From assembly GCA_021295155.1 (NCBI GenBank), contig JAJTJC010000036.1:62001-126000 (forward strand): a DNA stretch of 64,000 nucleotides, read 5' to 3'. Shown piece by piece: positions 50,023 to 57,734 of this stretch. The position numbers were made by a program, and so were the translations under genes. Source of the stretch: Flavobacteriaceae bacterium D16 (lineage in GTDB: Bacteria; Bacteroidota; Bacteroidia; Flavobacteriales; Flavobacteriaceae). The notes beneath the pieces are model-generated. The model saw only the letters and a program-made list of their open reading frames with translations. It had not been told where the DNA came from and made no database searches. Each line of letters begins with the position of its first letter. Within the stretch, counting starts at the first letter, position 1.

Positions 50023-51295
50023 GCAGCTTCTTCGACGTATCGACTGGTTAACTATCTTTCTTTTTCTCTTGTTGGTTGCTATTGGATGGGTAAACATCTA
50101 TTCTGCAACCCTGGCAGACGAATCCCGTTCCCTACTCGATTTTAGTCAGCTTTACGGCAAACAACTGTTTTTTATAGGGTTAAGCCTGATAACTGCAATC
50201 GTAGTATTGGTTCTGGAAGCTTCCCTGTACGAACGTTTTGCCAGCGTATTGTATATCATCACGATGATCCTATTGCTTGGGCTGTTTGTCTTCGGGAAGA
50301 CCATAGCGGGTGCAACCTCGTGGTACGATCTGGGGTTTTTTAACCTGCAGCCTTCTGAGTTGGCCAAGTTTGCTACCGCCCTGGCACTGGCAAAATACCT
50401 GAGTGATATTCAAACCGATATCAAAAGCAGAAAAGATCAGCTCTATGCTTTTCTGATCATTTTTATCCCCATGGTACTTATCATTCCGCAACCTGACCCG
50501 GGGAGTGCCCTGGTCTTTGCAGCCTTGATTTTTGTATTATTCCGGGAAGGACTGCCGCTAACCTATCTTTGGATTGCCCTGCTGCTCATTACCATCTTCA
50601 TTACTACCTTGATGTTTGGTACAGCATGGATGGCCATTGGATTGGCCTTGTTAATAACCCTTTTCCTGTTGGTAAAAAGAGCCTCATTTAAGGTTCCTAC
50701 TTTTCCCCTGATTATATTCTTTGTGTTATCCATAGGGTTCTCCCTTTCGGTAAACCTGGTTTTTAATCATGTTTTTGAACAACGCCACAGGGATCGGTTT
50801 AGCTTGTGGTTGAGATTGGAGAAAGATCCGGCGAAACTGGAAAAAATCCGTAAAACCATCGGCTATAACACTTATCAATCTGAAAAGGCTATAGAATCAG
50901 GAGGACCTAAAGGCAAGGGATTCCTCGAAGGCACTCGTACCAAGGGAGATTTTGTTCCCGAGCAACATACCGATTACATCTTTAGCACAGTTGGAGAAGA
51001 ATGGGGGTTTATAGGCACATCTACGGTTGTATTGCTTTTTACAATTCTACTGCTGCGACTGGTTTACCTTGCCGAGCGGCAAAAAAACGATTTTAGTCGT
51101 ATGTACGGATATGGGGTAATCTCGATACTGTTAATACACTATTTCATTAATGTAGGCATGGTTATTGGAATCCTGCCCACCATTGGAATTCCACTACCGT
51201 TCTTTAGCTATGGAGGATCAGGTCTCCTTGGATTCACCATTCTGCTGTTCATCTTCATTAAGCTGGATGCCAACCGGCTTAACGAATGGCTTTAG
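50012..51295 (+). CDS. rodA: rod shape-determining protein RodA
   Basis: The 427-residue SEDS-family protein has about ten membrane helices and the SEDS signature GIPLPFFSYGGSGLLGF near 394-410; the conserved SELAK segment (LQPSELAKFA) and the loop with EQHTDYIFSTVGEEWG are also present. It is the glycosyltransferase that builds glycan strands from lipid II, paired with PBP2. It overlaps mrdA by 11 bases and ends the shape cluster. Confidence 0.96.
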   Translation: MFGKQLLRRIDWLTIFLFLLLVAIGWVNIYSATLADESRSLLDFSQLYGKQLFFIGLSLITAIVVLVLEASLYERFASVLYIITMILLLGLFVFGKTIAGATSWYDLGFFNLQPSELAKFATALALAKYLSDIQTDIKSRKDQLYAFLIIFIPMVLIIPQPDPGSALVFAALIFVLFREGLPLTYLWIALLLITIFITTLMFGTAWMAIGLALLITLFLLVKRASFKVPTFPLIIFFVLSIGFSLSVNLVFNHVFEQRHRDRFSLWLRLEKDPAKLEKIRKTIGYNTYQSEKAIESGGPKGKGFLEGTRTKGDFVPEQHTDYIFSTVGEEWGFIGTSTVVLLFTILLLRLVYLAERQKNDFSRMYGYGVISILLIHYFINVGMVIGILPTIGIPLPFFSYGGSGLLGFTILLFIFIKLDANRLNEWL

Positions 51296-51397
51296 TGTTT
51301 TTCCGACAAGCTGGTGAAGCATTTTTCCAAAAAGCTTAAGAGAAGATTAACTGTAAGGTTTCGCATTTTATCTCGACCTTTATTACTGCTTTCGGAC

Positions 51398-51451
51398 ATG
51401 CCAAATCCCTATTGGAAATGGATGAAATTTCAGAAGCAGATTAAGCTATGA
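51398..51451 (+). other. possible short leader reading frame of msrB
   Basis: ATG at 51398 opens a 17-codon frame (start MPNPYWKWMK) whose TGA at 51449-51451 overlaps the msrB ATG at 51448. An ATGA junction of this kind often couples translation. The peptide has no known family, so it may be chance. Confidence 0.25.
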
Positions 51452-51909
51452 TAACCTGGAAAGACGTAATACGATTTAGTACACGAGGGAATCCTGAACC
51501 CGACAATCGTGTGGAAAAAACAGAGGATGAATGGCGCGAATTATTAACCCCTGATCAATTCAGGATAACGCGTCTAAAAGGTACAGAACAGCCTCATTCG
51601 GGGGCGCTATGCGGAATATACGAAGCAGGCAAATACGCCTGTGTATGTTGTGACACCGAGCTATTTGATTCCAGTATAAAATTTGAATCAGGAACAGGGT
51701 GGCCCAGTTTTACCCAGCCCATTAAAGAGAATGCCATTAAATACCGCAGGGACACCTCCTTTGGTATGGTGCGGGTAGAAGTGCTCTGCAATACCTGCGA
51801 TGGACATCTGGGACATGTGTTTCCAGACGGTCCGGAACCTAGCGGCCTGCGCTATTGCGTCAATTCGGAATCTATTAAACTACTAAAAGGCAAGGAAGAT
51901 GAACGTTAA
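51448..51909 (+). CDS. msrB: peptide-methionine (R)-S-oxide reductase MsrB
   Basis: The 153-residue protein has the MsrB fold with two zinc CxxC pairs (C65/C68 and C114/C117), the GTGWPSF segment at 82-88 and the catalytic C137 in RYCVNS. It reduces methionine-R-sulfoxide in proteins with thioredoxin. No signal peptide, so it is cytoplasmic. It overlaps msrA by 11 bases, so both stereoisomers are repaired by coupled genes. Confidence 0.95.
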   Translation: MITWKDVIRFSTRGNPEPDNRVEKTEDEWRELLTPDQFRITRLKGTEQPHSGALCGIYEAGKYACVCCDTELFDSSIKFESGTGWPSFTQPIKENAIKYRRDTSFGMVRVEVLCNTCDGHLGHVFPDGPEPSGLRYCVNSESIKLLKGKEDER

Positions 51910-52438
51910 AGTCGAAGAAATGGCAACATTTGGAGGCGGATGCTTCTGGTGTACGGAGGCTCTTTTCCAACAGGTAAAAGGAGTTTCTAAAGTAGTTTCG
52001 GGTTACGCTGGCGGAAAGGTGCCGGGGAAACCTACTTACCGGGAGGTATGTTCGGGTTTAACAGGACATGCTGAAGTAGTTCAGCTTAGCTATGACCCAC
52101 AGTTGATCTCTTACCGTGAAATACTGCTAATCTTCATGACCACGCATGACCCTACCACCCTCAACAGGCAGGGAGCAGATGTTGGCACGCAATACCGTTC
52201 CGTTATCTACTTCCATGATGATCATCAAAAAGATGTAGCAGGAGCAGTCCTGGGGGAACTCAAGGCATATTACGAGCAACCCATTGTAACAGAGCTGAGT
52301 CCACTACCCAAATTCTTTAAAGCTGAAGATTATCACCAGGATTACTATGTCAATAATTCAGAACAGGGGTATTGCCAATATGTGATAAGCCCAAAATTAT
52401 CGAAGCTACGGGAACAGTATGCCGATAAACTTAAATAG
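51899..52438 (+). CDS. msrA: peptide-methionine (S)-S-oxide reductase MsrA
   Basis: The 179-residue protein has the MsrA signature GGGCFWCTEA with catalytic C15 (and C18), the VVSGYAGG segment near 32-39 and a GHAEVVQ segment near 56-62. A Cys near the C-terminus (GYCQYVI) may act in recycling. It reduces methionine-S-sulfoxide. An ATG at 51920 would start just before the signature; the 51899 start is preferred because it overlaps msrB in the usual coupled way. The gene ends before a bidirectional terminator. Confidence 0.95.
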   Translation: MNVKVEEMATFGGGCFWCTEALFQQVKGVSKVVSGYAGGKVPGKPTYREVCSGLTGHAEVVQLSYDPQLISYREILLIFMTTHDPTTLNRQGADVGTQYRSVIYFHDDHQKDVAGAVLGELKAYYEQPIVTELSPLPKFFKAEDYHQDYYVNNSEQGYCQYVISPKLSKLREQYADKLK

Positions 52439-52473
52439 GCGGATACAAGATTCTATTGCCTAATAGTATGAAT

Positions 52474-52508
52474 AAAAAAGCCTCGCTGATAAGAGCGAGG
52501 CTTTTTTT
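52474..52508. terminator. bidirectional terminator between msrA and prc
   Basis: A 14-bp stem (AAAAAAGCCTCGCT at 52474-52487 with AGCGAGGCTTTTTT at 52494-52507) closes a 6-base loop. A and T tracts on either side let it end both the msrBA transcript and the convergent prc transcript. Confidence 0.93.
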
Positions 52509-52524
52509 ATGATACCGTACTTAC

Positions 52525-54657
52525 TTAACCCTTAACACTGGCAAGTTTTCCGTTTTTAATATTGTTGATCCTGAGGTCTTGTAAAACATTAACTGCTTCC
52601 TCTACGTACACGTCCTTTGCCAGATCCTGATGCCAACGATCTCTTTTTTCTCGCAAAATCGGATCCTGTGTAAACAATTCCTTTTCGTATTTCAGGGATT
52701 CAAAAGTAAGTCTTGAATCATAGTTAGAGAGGGTCTTGAAGTAATTAGAACGCTCTTTGTTTTTCTCCTCTTCAACCTTGTACTTATCGTAATTGAGGGA
52801 TATCACGGTTTGTTCCTGTTGCTGTTTCAACCATTGCGCATTCTCTTCAATCAGCTTTATTTGCGGGTGCTGATTCATCCTTCTTTTACTATTGGCAATG
52901 GTAGCCTCATAATCAATGTATCCCTCCCAGGGTTGATATTTTGCAGGGGTGATTTTATCCCACTGAAGTGGGTTATCCTGGTCTTTTTCACCAAGGTCGA
53001 TATAGCTATAGCGATCTGGCACAATAACATCACTCACCACACCTTTAAGCTGGTTGGATTCTCCATTAACGCGATAGAATTTTTGTGTGGTTATTTTAAG
53101 AGCCCCGAGATCACCGTATTCATTGCTGTGTACAATATTCTCCAGAGGGATAAAACGCTGTACGGTTCCTTTACCGAAAGTTTGCTTACTACCGATAACC
53201 ACGGCTCGCTTATAGTCCTGCATAGCTGCCGCCATGATTTCAGAGGCTGAAGCAGATAATTCATTAACCAGAATTACAAGGGGTCCGTCCCACTGAATGC
53301 GTTCATCCTTATCTTCATATACGGCCTTATCACTTCCCGATGACTTCACCTGTACAATAGGGCCATCTTTGATAAAAAGTCCGGCCATCTCAACTACTGT
53401 TTGCAGGGAGCCACCACCATTATCACGAAGGTCGAGTACAAGGCCCTGAACACCTTCTTGCTTCAGGCGCTTGACTTCCTTAGCTACATCCGTAGCCGCA
53501 TTTTTATCGGCATAATTGTTGAAATCTGCATAGAACTTTGGAAGGTCTATAATTCCAAACTTATATTTTCCCTGTGTTACTGTGGCGGATTTGGCGTAGC
53601 CTTCTTCCACCTCAACAACGTCACGGGTAATAGATATCTCTTCAATAGTACCATCTATCTTTCTTACTGTAAGGTTTACCGTAGTTCCTTTGGGTCCTTT
53701 TATCAGTTTAACGGCATCATCAAGTCGCATCCCCACAATATCAACAGGGTTCTCGCCTTCCTGACCCACTTTTAGGATCTGGTCTCCAACTTCCAGTTTT
53801 TGGTCTCTCCAGACCGGTCCACCAGAAATAATTTCCACAATTTTGGCCCCTTCAGCTTTCTTTTGCAGCCTGGCTCCAATTCCTTCGAATTTACCGGACA
53901 TGTCTATATCAAACTTGTCTTTTGCTTCTGGAGCAAAATAAAGGGTATGGGGATCAAACTCATGAGCAATGGTATTGAGGTAAATCACAAACCAGTCCTT
54001 ACGCTGCATGTCATTATCCAGGAAATCGAAGTAATCATCGAGTTGTTCACGAGTAGAAAGTCGCGCACTTTCCTCAATCTCACTCATAGATAAGGGCTTA
54101 TAGCCTTTCTCTGTTTCTGCTTTCTTATTTTCGGTCGTGACTTTACCACCAAAGGTTGCAATGGTATTCAATTTCATTTGTTTCCTCCAGCGCTCCTTGA
54201 GTTCCTTCTTGGAGCTTGCATACCCCAGATTTTCATAATTGATATTAATGGATTCGTCAAAGCCGAAGTCAAAGGGAGCATCCATTACCTCCGCATAAAT
54301 GACCTTAGCCTCTTCCATACGCATCATTAAACGATCATATACAAGATTGAAAAAACTAATATCGGTGTTCTTGATCTGGTCGTCTAACTGGAATTTATAT
54401 TGTTCAAATTCCATCACATCACGCTCCAGGAAGTATCTTTTTGTAGGATCTATGGTTTCCAGGAAATCTTCAAACACATTAACTGAAAAATCATCATTTA
54501 TGTTTTTAGGCTCATAATGGCCGCGCTCCAGCACATAAGTGATAAGGTCAAGGAGAAGTTTATCCTTGTCATCCGTCTCAAAAGCTTTGTTGGTAAAACT
54601 GCAGGATGCAACTGCAATCAGGATTATTAAAAATCCGAGTATAAAATTCCTTTTCAT
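52525..54657 (-). CDS. prc: carboxy-terminal processing protease (Tsp/Prc), lipoprotein
   Basis: The protein is 710 residues from the ATG at 54657, which gives a lipoprotein signal (VASC, Cys19); the 54699 start would add 14 charged residues. It has an N-terminal helical domain, a PDZ domain (about 230-320, with GIGARLQKK and LEVGDQILKVG), the S41 core with the Ser of NELSASASEI and the Lys of FGKGTVQ, and a C-terminal DUF3340-like domain. It trims or degrades envelope proteins. It is divergent from surE. Confidence 0.95.
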   Translation of the reverse strand: MKRNFILGFLIILIAVASCSFTNKAFETDDKDKLLLDLITYVLERGHYEPKNINDDFSVNVFEDFLETIDPTKRYFLERDVMEFEQYKFQLDDQIKNTDISFFNLVYDRLMMRMEEAKVIYAEVMDAPFDFGFDESININYENLGYASSKKELKERWRKQMKLNTIATFGGKVTTENKKAETEKGYKPLSMSEIEESARLSTREQLDDYFDFLDNDMQRKDWFVIYLNTIAHEFDPHTLYFAPEAKDKFDIDMSGKFEGIGARLQKKAEGAKIVEIISGGPVWRDQKLEVGDQILKVGQEGENPVDIVGMRLDDAVKLIKGPKGTTVNLTVRKIDGTIEEISITRDVVEVEEGYAKSATVTQGKYKFGIIDLPKFYADFNNYADKNAATDVAKEVKRLKQEGVQGLVLDLRDNGGGSLQTVVEMAGLFIKDGPIVQVKSSGSDKAVYEDKDERIQWDGPLVILVNELSASASEIMAAAMQDYKRAVVIGSKQTFGKGTVQRFIPLENIVHSNEYGDLGALKITTQKFYRVNGESNQLKGVVSDVIVPDRYSYIDLGEKDQDNPLQWDKITPAKYQPWEGYIDYEATIANSKRRMNQHPQIKLIEENAQWLKQQQEQTVISLNYDKYKVEEEKNKERSNYFKTLSNYDSRLTFESLKYEKELFTQDPILREKRDRWHQDLAKDVYVEEAVNVLQDLRINNIKNGKLASVKG

Positions 54658-54967
54658 GTATTTTTCTTTAGGCTTATTATTCCGTATCTCCTTCATCAAT
54701 CCGTTCCAGACCGGACAATACAGAACTCGTCAATTTTTTAAGTCTCTAAGATACTGAAAAAACCATGCCAGTGAGACCGTCCCCGGCATTAATTTTATGT
54801 TAAAGCCCCAAGATACTGCACGTTAAGGTTTCCGATGAAGCCAAAAAACTCCTTGAGGCGGAGGTGAAAATCCCGCCGGAAACAAGGGGTTTTAAGCCAA
54901 GAATGCACCACTACCTACTTCGGCAATACCGTATTAAAACGTATTTTTGCCCTATAAAGTATATGGA
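54658..54967. other. intergenic region between prc and surE
   Basis: This 310-bp stretch separates divergent genes. It holds the candidate surE -7 box at 54942. A plus-strand frame from 54804 to 54971 stays open for 55 codons and encodes a protein-like run (VKVSDEAKKLLEAEV) but has no start codon before 54903, so it is not called a gene. I see no RNA gene here. Confidence 0.5.
54942..54949 (+). promoter_or_regulatory. candidate -7 box of surE
   Basis: TATTTTTG matches TAnnTTTG and lies 18 bases before the surE start codon. The -33 region shows no clear TTG. Confidence 0.45.
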
Positions 54968-55747
54968 ATGACAAAACCGCTGATTCTGGTTACTAATGAC
55001 GATGGTATTACCGCTCCGGGGCTCCGTGCACTGGTACGGTATATGCGGGAAATCGGGGAAGTTATGGTGGTTGCTCCTGACAGTCCGCAATCGGGAATGG
55101 GTCATGCCATTACTTTAGATAATACCTTGTATTCCAAAAGGGTAATCTTTGAACAGGATTCGGAGGCACCAATTGAGTTCAGCTGCAGCGGTACACCAGC
55201 TGATTGTGTTAAACTCGCGCTACAGGAATTGCTGCCAAGAAAGCCAGATATTTGTGTCAGTGGTATAAACCACGGTTCAAATGCCTCCATCAATGTTATT
55301 TATTCCGGAACCATGAGTGCAGCTATAGAAGCCGGAATAGAGGGAATCCCCGCTATTGGCTTTTCCCTGTGCGACTATTCGTGGGACGCGGATTTTGAAC
55401 CTGCCGAAGACAGTATCAAAACAATTGTCAGGCAAGCCCTGGTGCATGGCATCCCGAATGGGGTAGTTCTCAACGTCAATATACCCAGAACCAATGGGGA
55501 AAGCCCCAAGGGTGTAAAGGTATGCCGTCAGGCCCGAGCTAACTGGAAAGAGAAGTTCGATAAGCGGACCAATCCCATGGGAAAGGATTACTATTGGCTC
55601 ACAGGGGAGTTTGTGCTATTGGACAAAGGAGAAGACACGGATGAATGGGCCCTGTCTAATGGCTATATTTCAGTGGTCCCCACTCAATTTGACCTTACCG
55701 CACATCATGTTATACAGGACGTTAACAACTGGTCTTTAAATGAATAG
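54968..55747 (+). CDS. surE: 5'/3'-nucleotidase SurE
   Basis: From the ATG at 54968 the protein has 259 residues and opens with the family motif ILVTNDDGITAPG, whose Asp pair (D11, D12) binds the metal; the ATG at 54947 would add seven residues. Other motifs are PDSPQSGMGHAIT, CSGTPADCVKLAL and SGINHGSNASINVIYSGT. It removes phosphate from nucleoside monophosphates and, in some species, short polyphosphate. It overlaps the next small membrane-protein gene by eight bases. Confidence 0.96.
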   Translation: MTKPLILVTNDDGITAPGLRALVRYMREIGEVMVVAPDSPQSGMGHAITLDNTLYSKRVIFEQDSEAPIEFSCSGTPADCVKLALQELLPRKPDICVSGINHGSNASINVIYSGTMSAAIEAGIEGIPAIGFSLCDYSWDADFEPAEDSIKTIVRQALVHGIPNGVVLNVNIPRTNGESPKGVKVCRQARANWKEKFDKRTNPMGKDYYWLTGEFVLLDKGEDTDEWALSNGYISVVPTQFDLTAHHVIQDVNNWSLNE

Positions 55748-56024
55748 AAAAAAAGAAATACTTATAGGATTCGGAGTTGGCCTAATTGCCAATACCATTG
55801 GCACTTTACTGTATATCCTGCTCTTTTCGGATATGGGCATAGAAGAAACCTGGGAGGTAGCAGTAAGTCAGGGCTATGTAGGCAGCCTGCTTGCACTGGG
55901 TGCCATCCTGAATCTAATTGCCTTTTTTGGTTTTTTAAAATTGAGGAGGGACCACCGTGCTCGTGGAGTGCTTATGGCTACAGTTCTCACTGCGCTAATC
56001 ATTCTCTACTACAAGCTATTCTAG
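55740..56024 (+). CDS. small three-helix membrane protein
   Basis: The 94-residue protein has three hydrophobic helices (ILIGFGVGLIANTIGTLLYILLF, GSLLALGAILNLIAFFGFL, GVLMATVLTALIILYYKLF). No family is named with confidence, although such proteins commonly sit between surE and lpxB in Flavobacteria. It overlaps surE by eight bases, and lpxB starts one base after its stop, so the three are one transcript. Confidence 0.75.
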   Translation: MNRKKEILIGFGVGLIANTIGTLLYILLFSDMGIEETWEVAVSQGYVGSLLALGAILNLIAFFGFLKLRRDHRARGVLMATVLTALIILYYKLF

Positions 56025-56025
56025 A

Positions 56026-57135
56026 ATGAAGTATTATATCATAGCGGGAGAAGCTTCTGGTGATTTGCACGGGTCCAACCTGATCAAGGCCCTCAAGAAG
56101 GAAGATCCTAAAGCCGTAATACGATGCTGGGGAGGTGATCTTATGGAGGAGGCTGGCGGTCAACTGGCCAAACACTACAAAGAAATGGCCTTTATGGGAT
56201 TTCTGGAAGTGCTTCTGAATCTGGGTACTATTTTCAAAAATATCCGGTATTGCAAGGAGGATATAGACACGTTTTCCCCGGATGTAATTATTTTCATTGA
56301 CTTTTCCGGCTTTAACCTGCGGATAGCCCAATGGGCCAAAAAACAAAACTATACCACCAATTACTATATATCGCCTCAGGTTTGGGCTTCAAGGGCAGGC
56401 AGGGTAGAAAAAATTAAACGGGATATTGATGCCATGTATGTCATTCTGCCCTTTGAAACGGAATTCTATGCCAGGCAGGGGGTGGAGGTAAGCTTTGTAG
56501 GGCATCCCTTATTAGACGCCCTTGCAAACAGACCTAAAACTAATCCGGATAGCTTCCGGCGGAGTCATGGGCTGGACCCTGATAAACCTATTATTGCACT
56601 GCTTCCCGGGAGTCGTAAACAAGAGGTTTCCAGAATGCTGTCCATTATGCTCGAAACGGCTTCGCGATTTCCAGAATATCAATTTATTGTTGCCGGGGCA
56701 CCGAGTCTAGAAGCCTCATTCTACACTGAAATACTCAAGGATAGTAATGCCCTTTTGATTGCGAATAAAACATACGAATTACTAAGTATTTCTCATGCTG
56801 CACTGGTAACTAGTGGTACGGCAACACTGGAAACAGCGCTGATAGGAGTTCCCCAGGTGGTTTGCTATAAAGGAAATTGGTTGTCCTATCAAATAGCCAG
56901 GCGTATCATCACGCTGGATTTCATTTCACTGGTAAACCTGATCATGGAAAAAGAAGTTGTTCAGGAGTTGATACAGTCAGAACTTAACCCGAAAAACTTA
57001 AGTGAATCTCTCAGAAAAATCCTCGCCGGACCGTATCGCCAAACGCAAATTGAAGCTTATCAGCAACTAAAAGAAAAACTGGGCGGCCCCGGAGCAAGTC
57101 TTAAAACTGCAAGGTTAATTCTGGAAAAAATGTAA
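56026..57135 (+). CDS. lpxB: lipid-A-disaccharide synthase
   Basis: The 369-residue protein is a GT19 glycosyltransferase with the N-terminal AGEASGDLHGSNLI motif, YYISPQVWASRAGRVEKI near 114-131, LPGSRKQEV near 196-204 and TSGTATLETAL near 264-274. It joins UDP-2,3-diacylglucosamine and lipid X to give the lipid A disaccharide at the inner membrane. It follows surE and the small membrane gene with tight spacing. Together with lptE elsewhere in the window it covers LPS synthesis and transport. Confidence 0.96.
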   Translation: MKYYIIAGEASGDLHGSNLIKALKKEDPKAVIRCWGGDLMEEAGGQLAKHYKEMAFMGFLEVLLNLGTIFKNIRYCKEDIDTFSPDVIIFIDFSGFNLRIAQWAKKQNYTTNYYISPQVWASRAGRVEKIKRDIDAMYVILPFETEFYARQGVEVSFVGHPLLDALANRPKTNPDSFRRSHGLDPDKPIIALLPGSRKQEVSRMLSIMLETASRFPEYQFIVAGAPSLEASFYTEILKDSNALLIANKTYELLSISHAALVTSGTATLETALIGVPQVVCYKGNWLSYQIARRIITLDFISLVNLIMEKEVVQELIQSELNPKNLSESLRKILAGPYRQTQIEAYQQLKEKLGGPGASLKTARLILEKM

Positions 57136-57166
57136 TTTTAACAGGAAAAGGGACAAATTTCCTGTG

Positions 57167-57733
57167 ATGGTTAGGCAGCTTATACTTGTTTTTTCTGTTT
57201 TCTTATTGGTTGGCTGCGGCGCTGTAAAAAAGCGTACTACCTATGGTAAATCACGACAGGTAACGGTAGGTGCCTCTACAATAAAACCTGCTTTATCTGA
57301 AGATGCCACGGAAATCGAAACCCCGGATCCTTCCGTGGATACCAATACGCACAAAGCAGAACAAGTCATTAATACAGCCCTTTCCTATTCAGGGGTCCGA
57401 TATAAATACGGCGGTACTACGTCTAAAGGGATGGACTGTTCAGGGCTATTGTATATTTCATTTTCCCGGCACGAAATTGATCTGCCCCGCACCTCGCACA
57501 TGATGGCAGACCTGGGACGGAAAATTAGGGTGGATGAAGTGGAGAAAGGAGATCTCTTATTCTTTAAAACCAGCTCCAAAGGAAAGCGCATAAACCATGT
57601 TGGCCTGGTAGTTTCCGTTAGTAAACAGGAAATTAAATTCATACATGCTACTACTTCAAGAGGGGTTATCGTTTCTTCTCTGAGAGAAGGATTCTGGAAC
57701 TATGCATTTGTAAAGGCAACACGTATCCTATAG
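57167..57733 (+). CDS. NlpC/P60 family peptidase lipoprotein
   Basis: From the ATG at 57167 (directly after a GTG at 57164) the protein has 188 residues, a lipoprotein signal with Cys17 (LVGC), a Ser/Thr-rich linker and an NlpC/P60 domain: catalytic C91 (GMDCSGLLYISF), H144 (NHVGLVVS) and a third polar residue H160 (FIHATTS). It probably cuts the stem peptide of peptidoglycan, as Spr/MepS enzymes do, and may help wall growth. It ends one base before comEC. Confidence 0.93.
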   Translation: MVRQLILVFSVFLLVGCGAVKKRTTYGKSRQVTVGASTIKPALSEDATEIETPDPSVDTNTHKAEQVINTALSYSGVRYKYGGTTSKGMDCSGLLYISFSRHEIDLPRTSHMMADLGRKIRVDEVEKGDLLFFKTSSKGKRINHVGLVVSVSKQEIKFIHATTSRGVIVSSLREGFWNYAFVKATRIL

Positions 57734-57734
57734 A

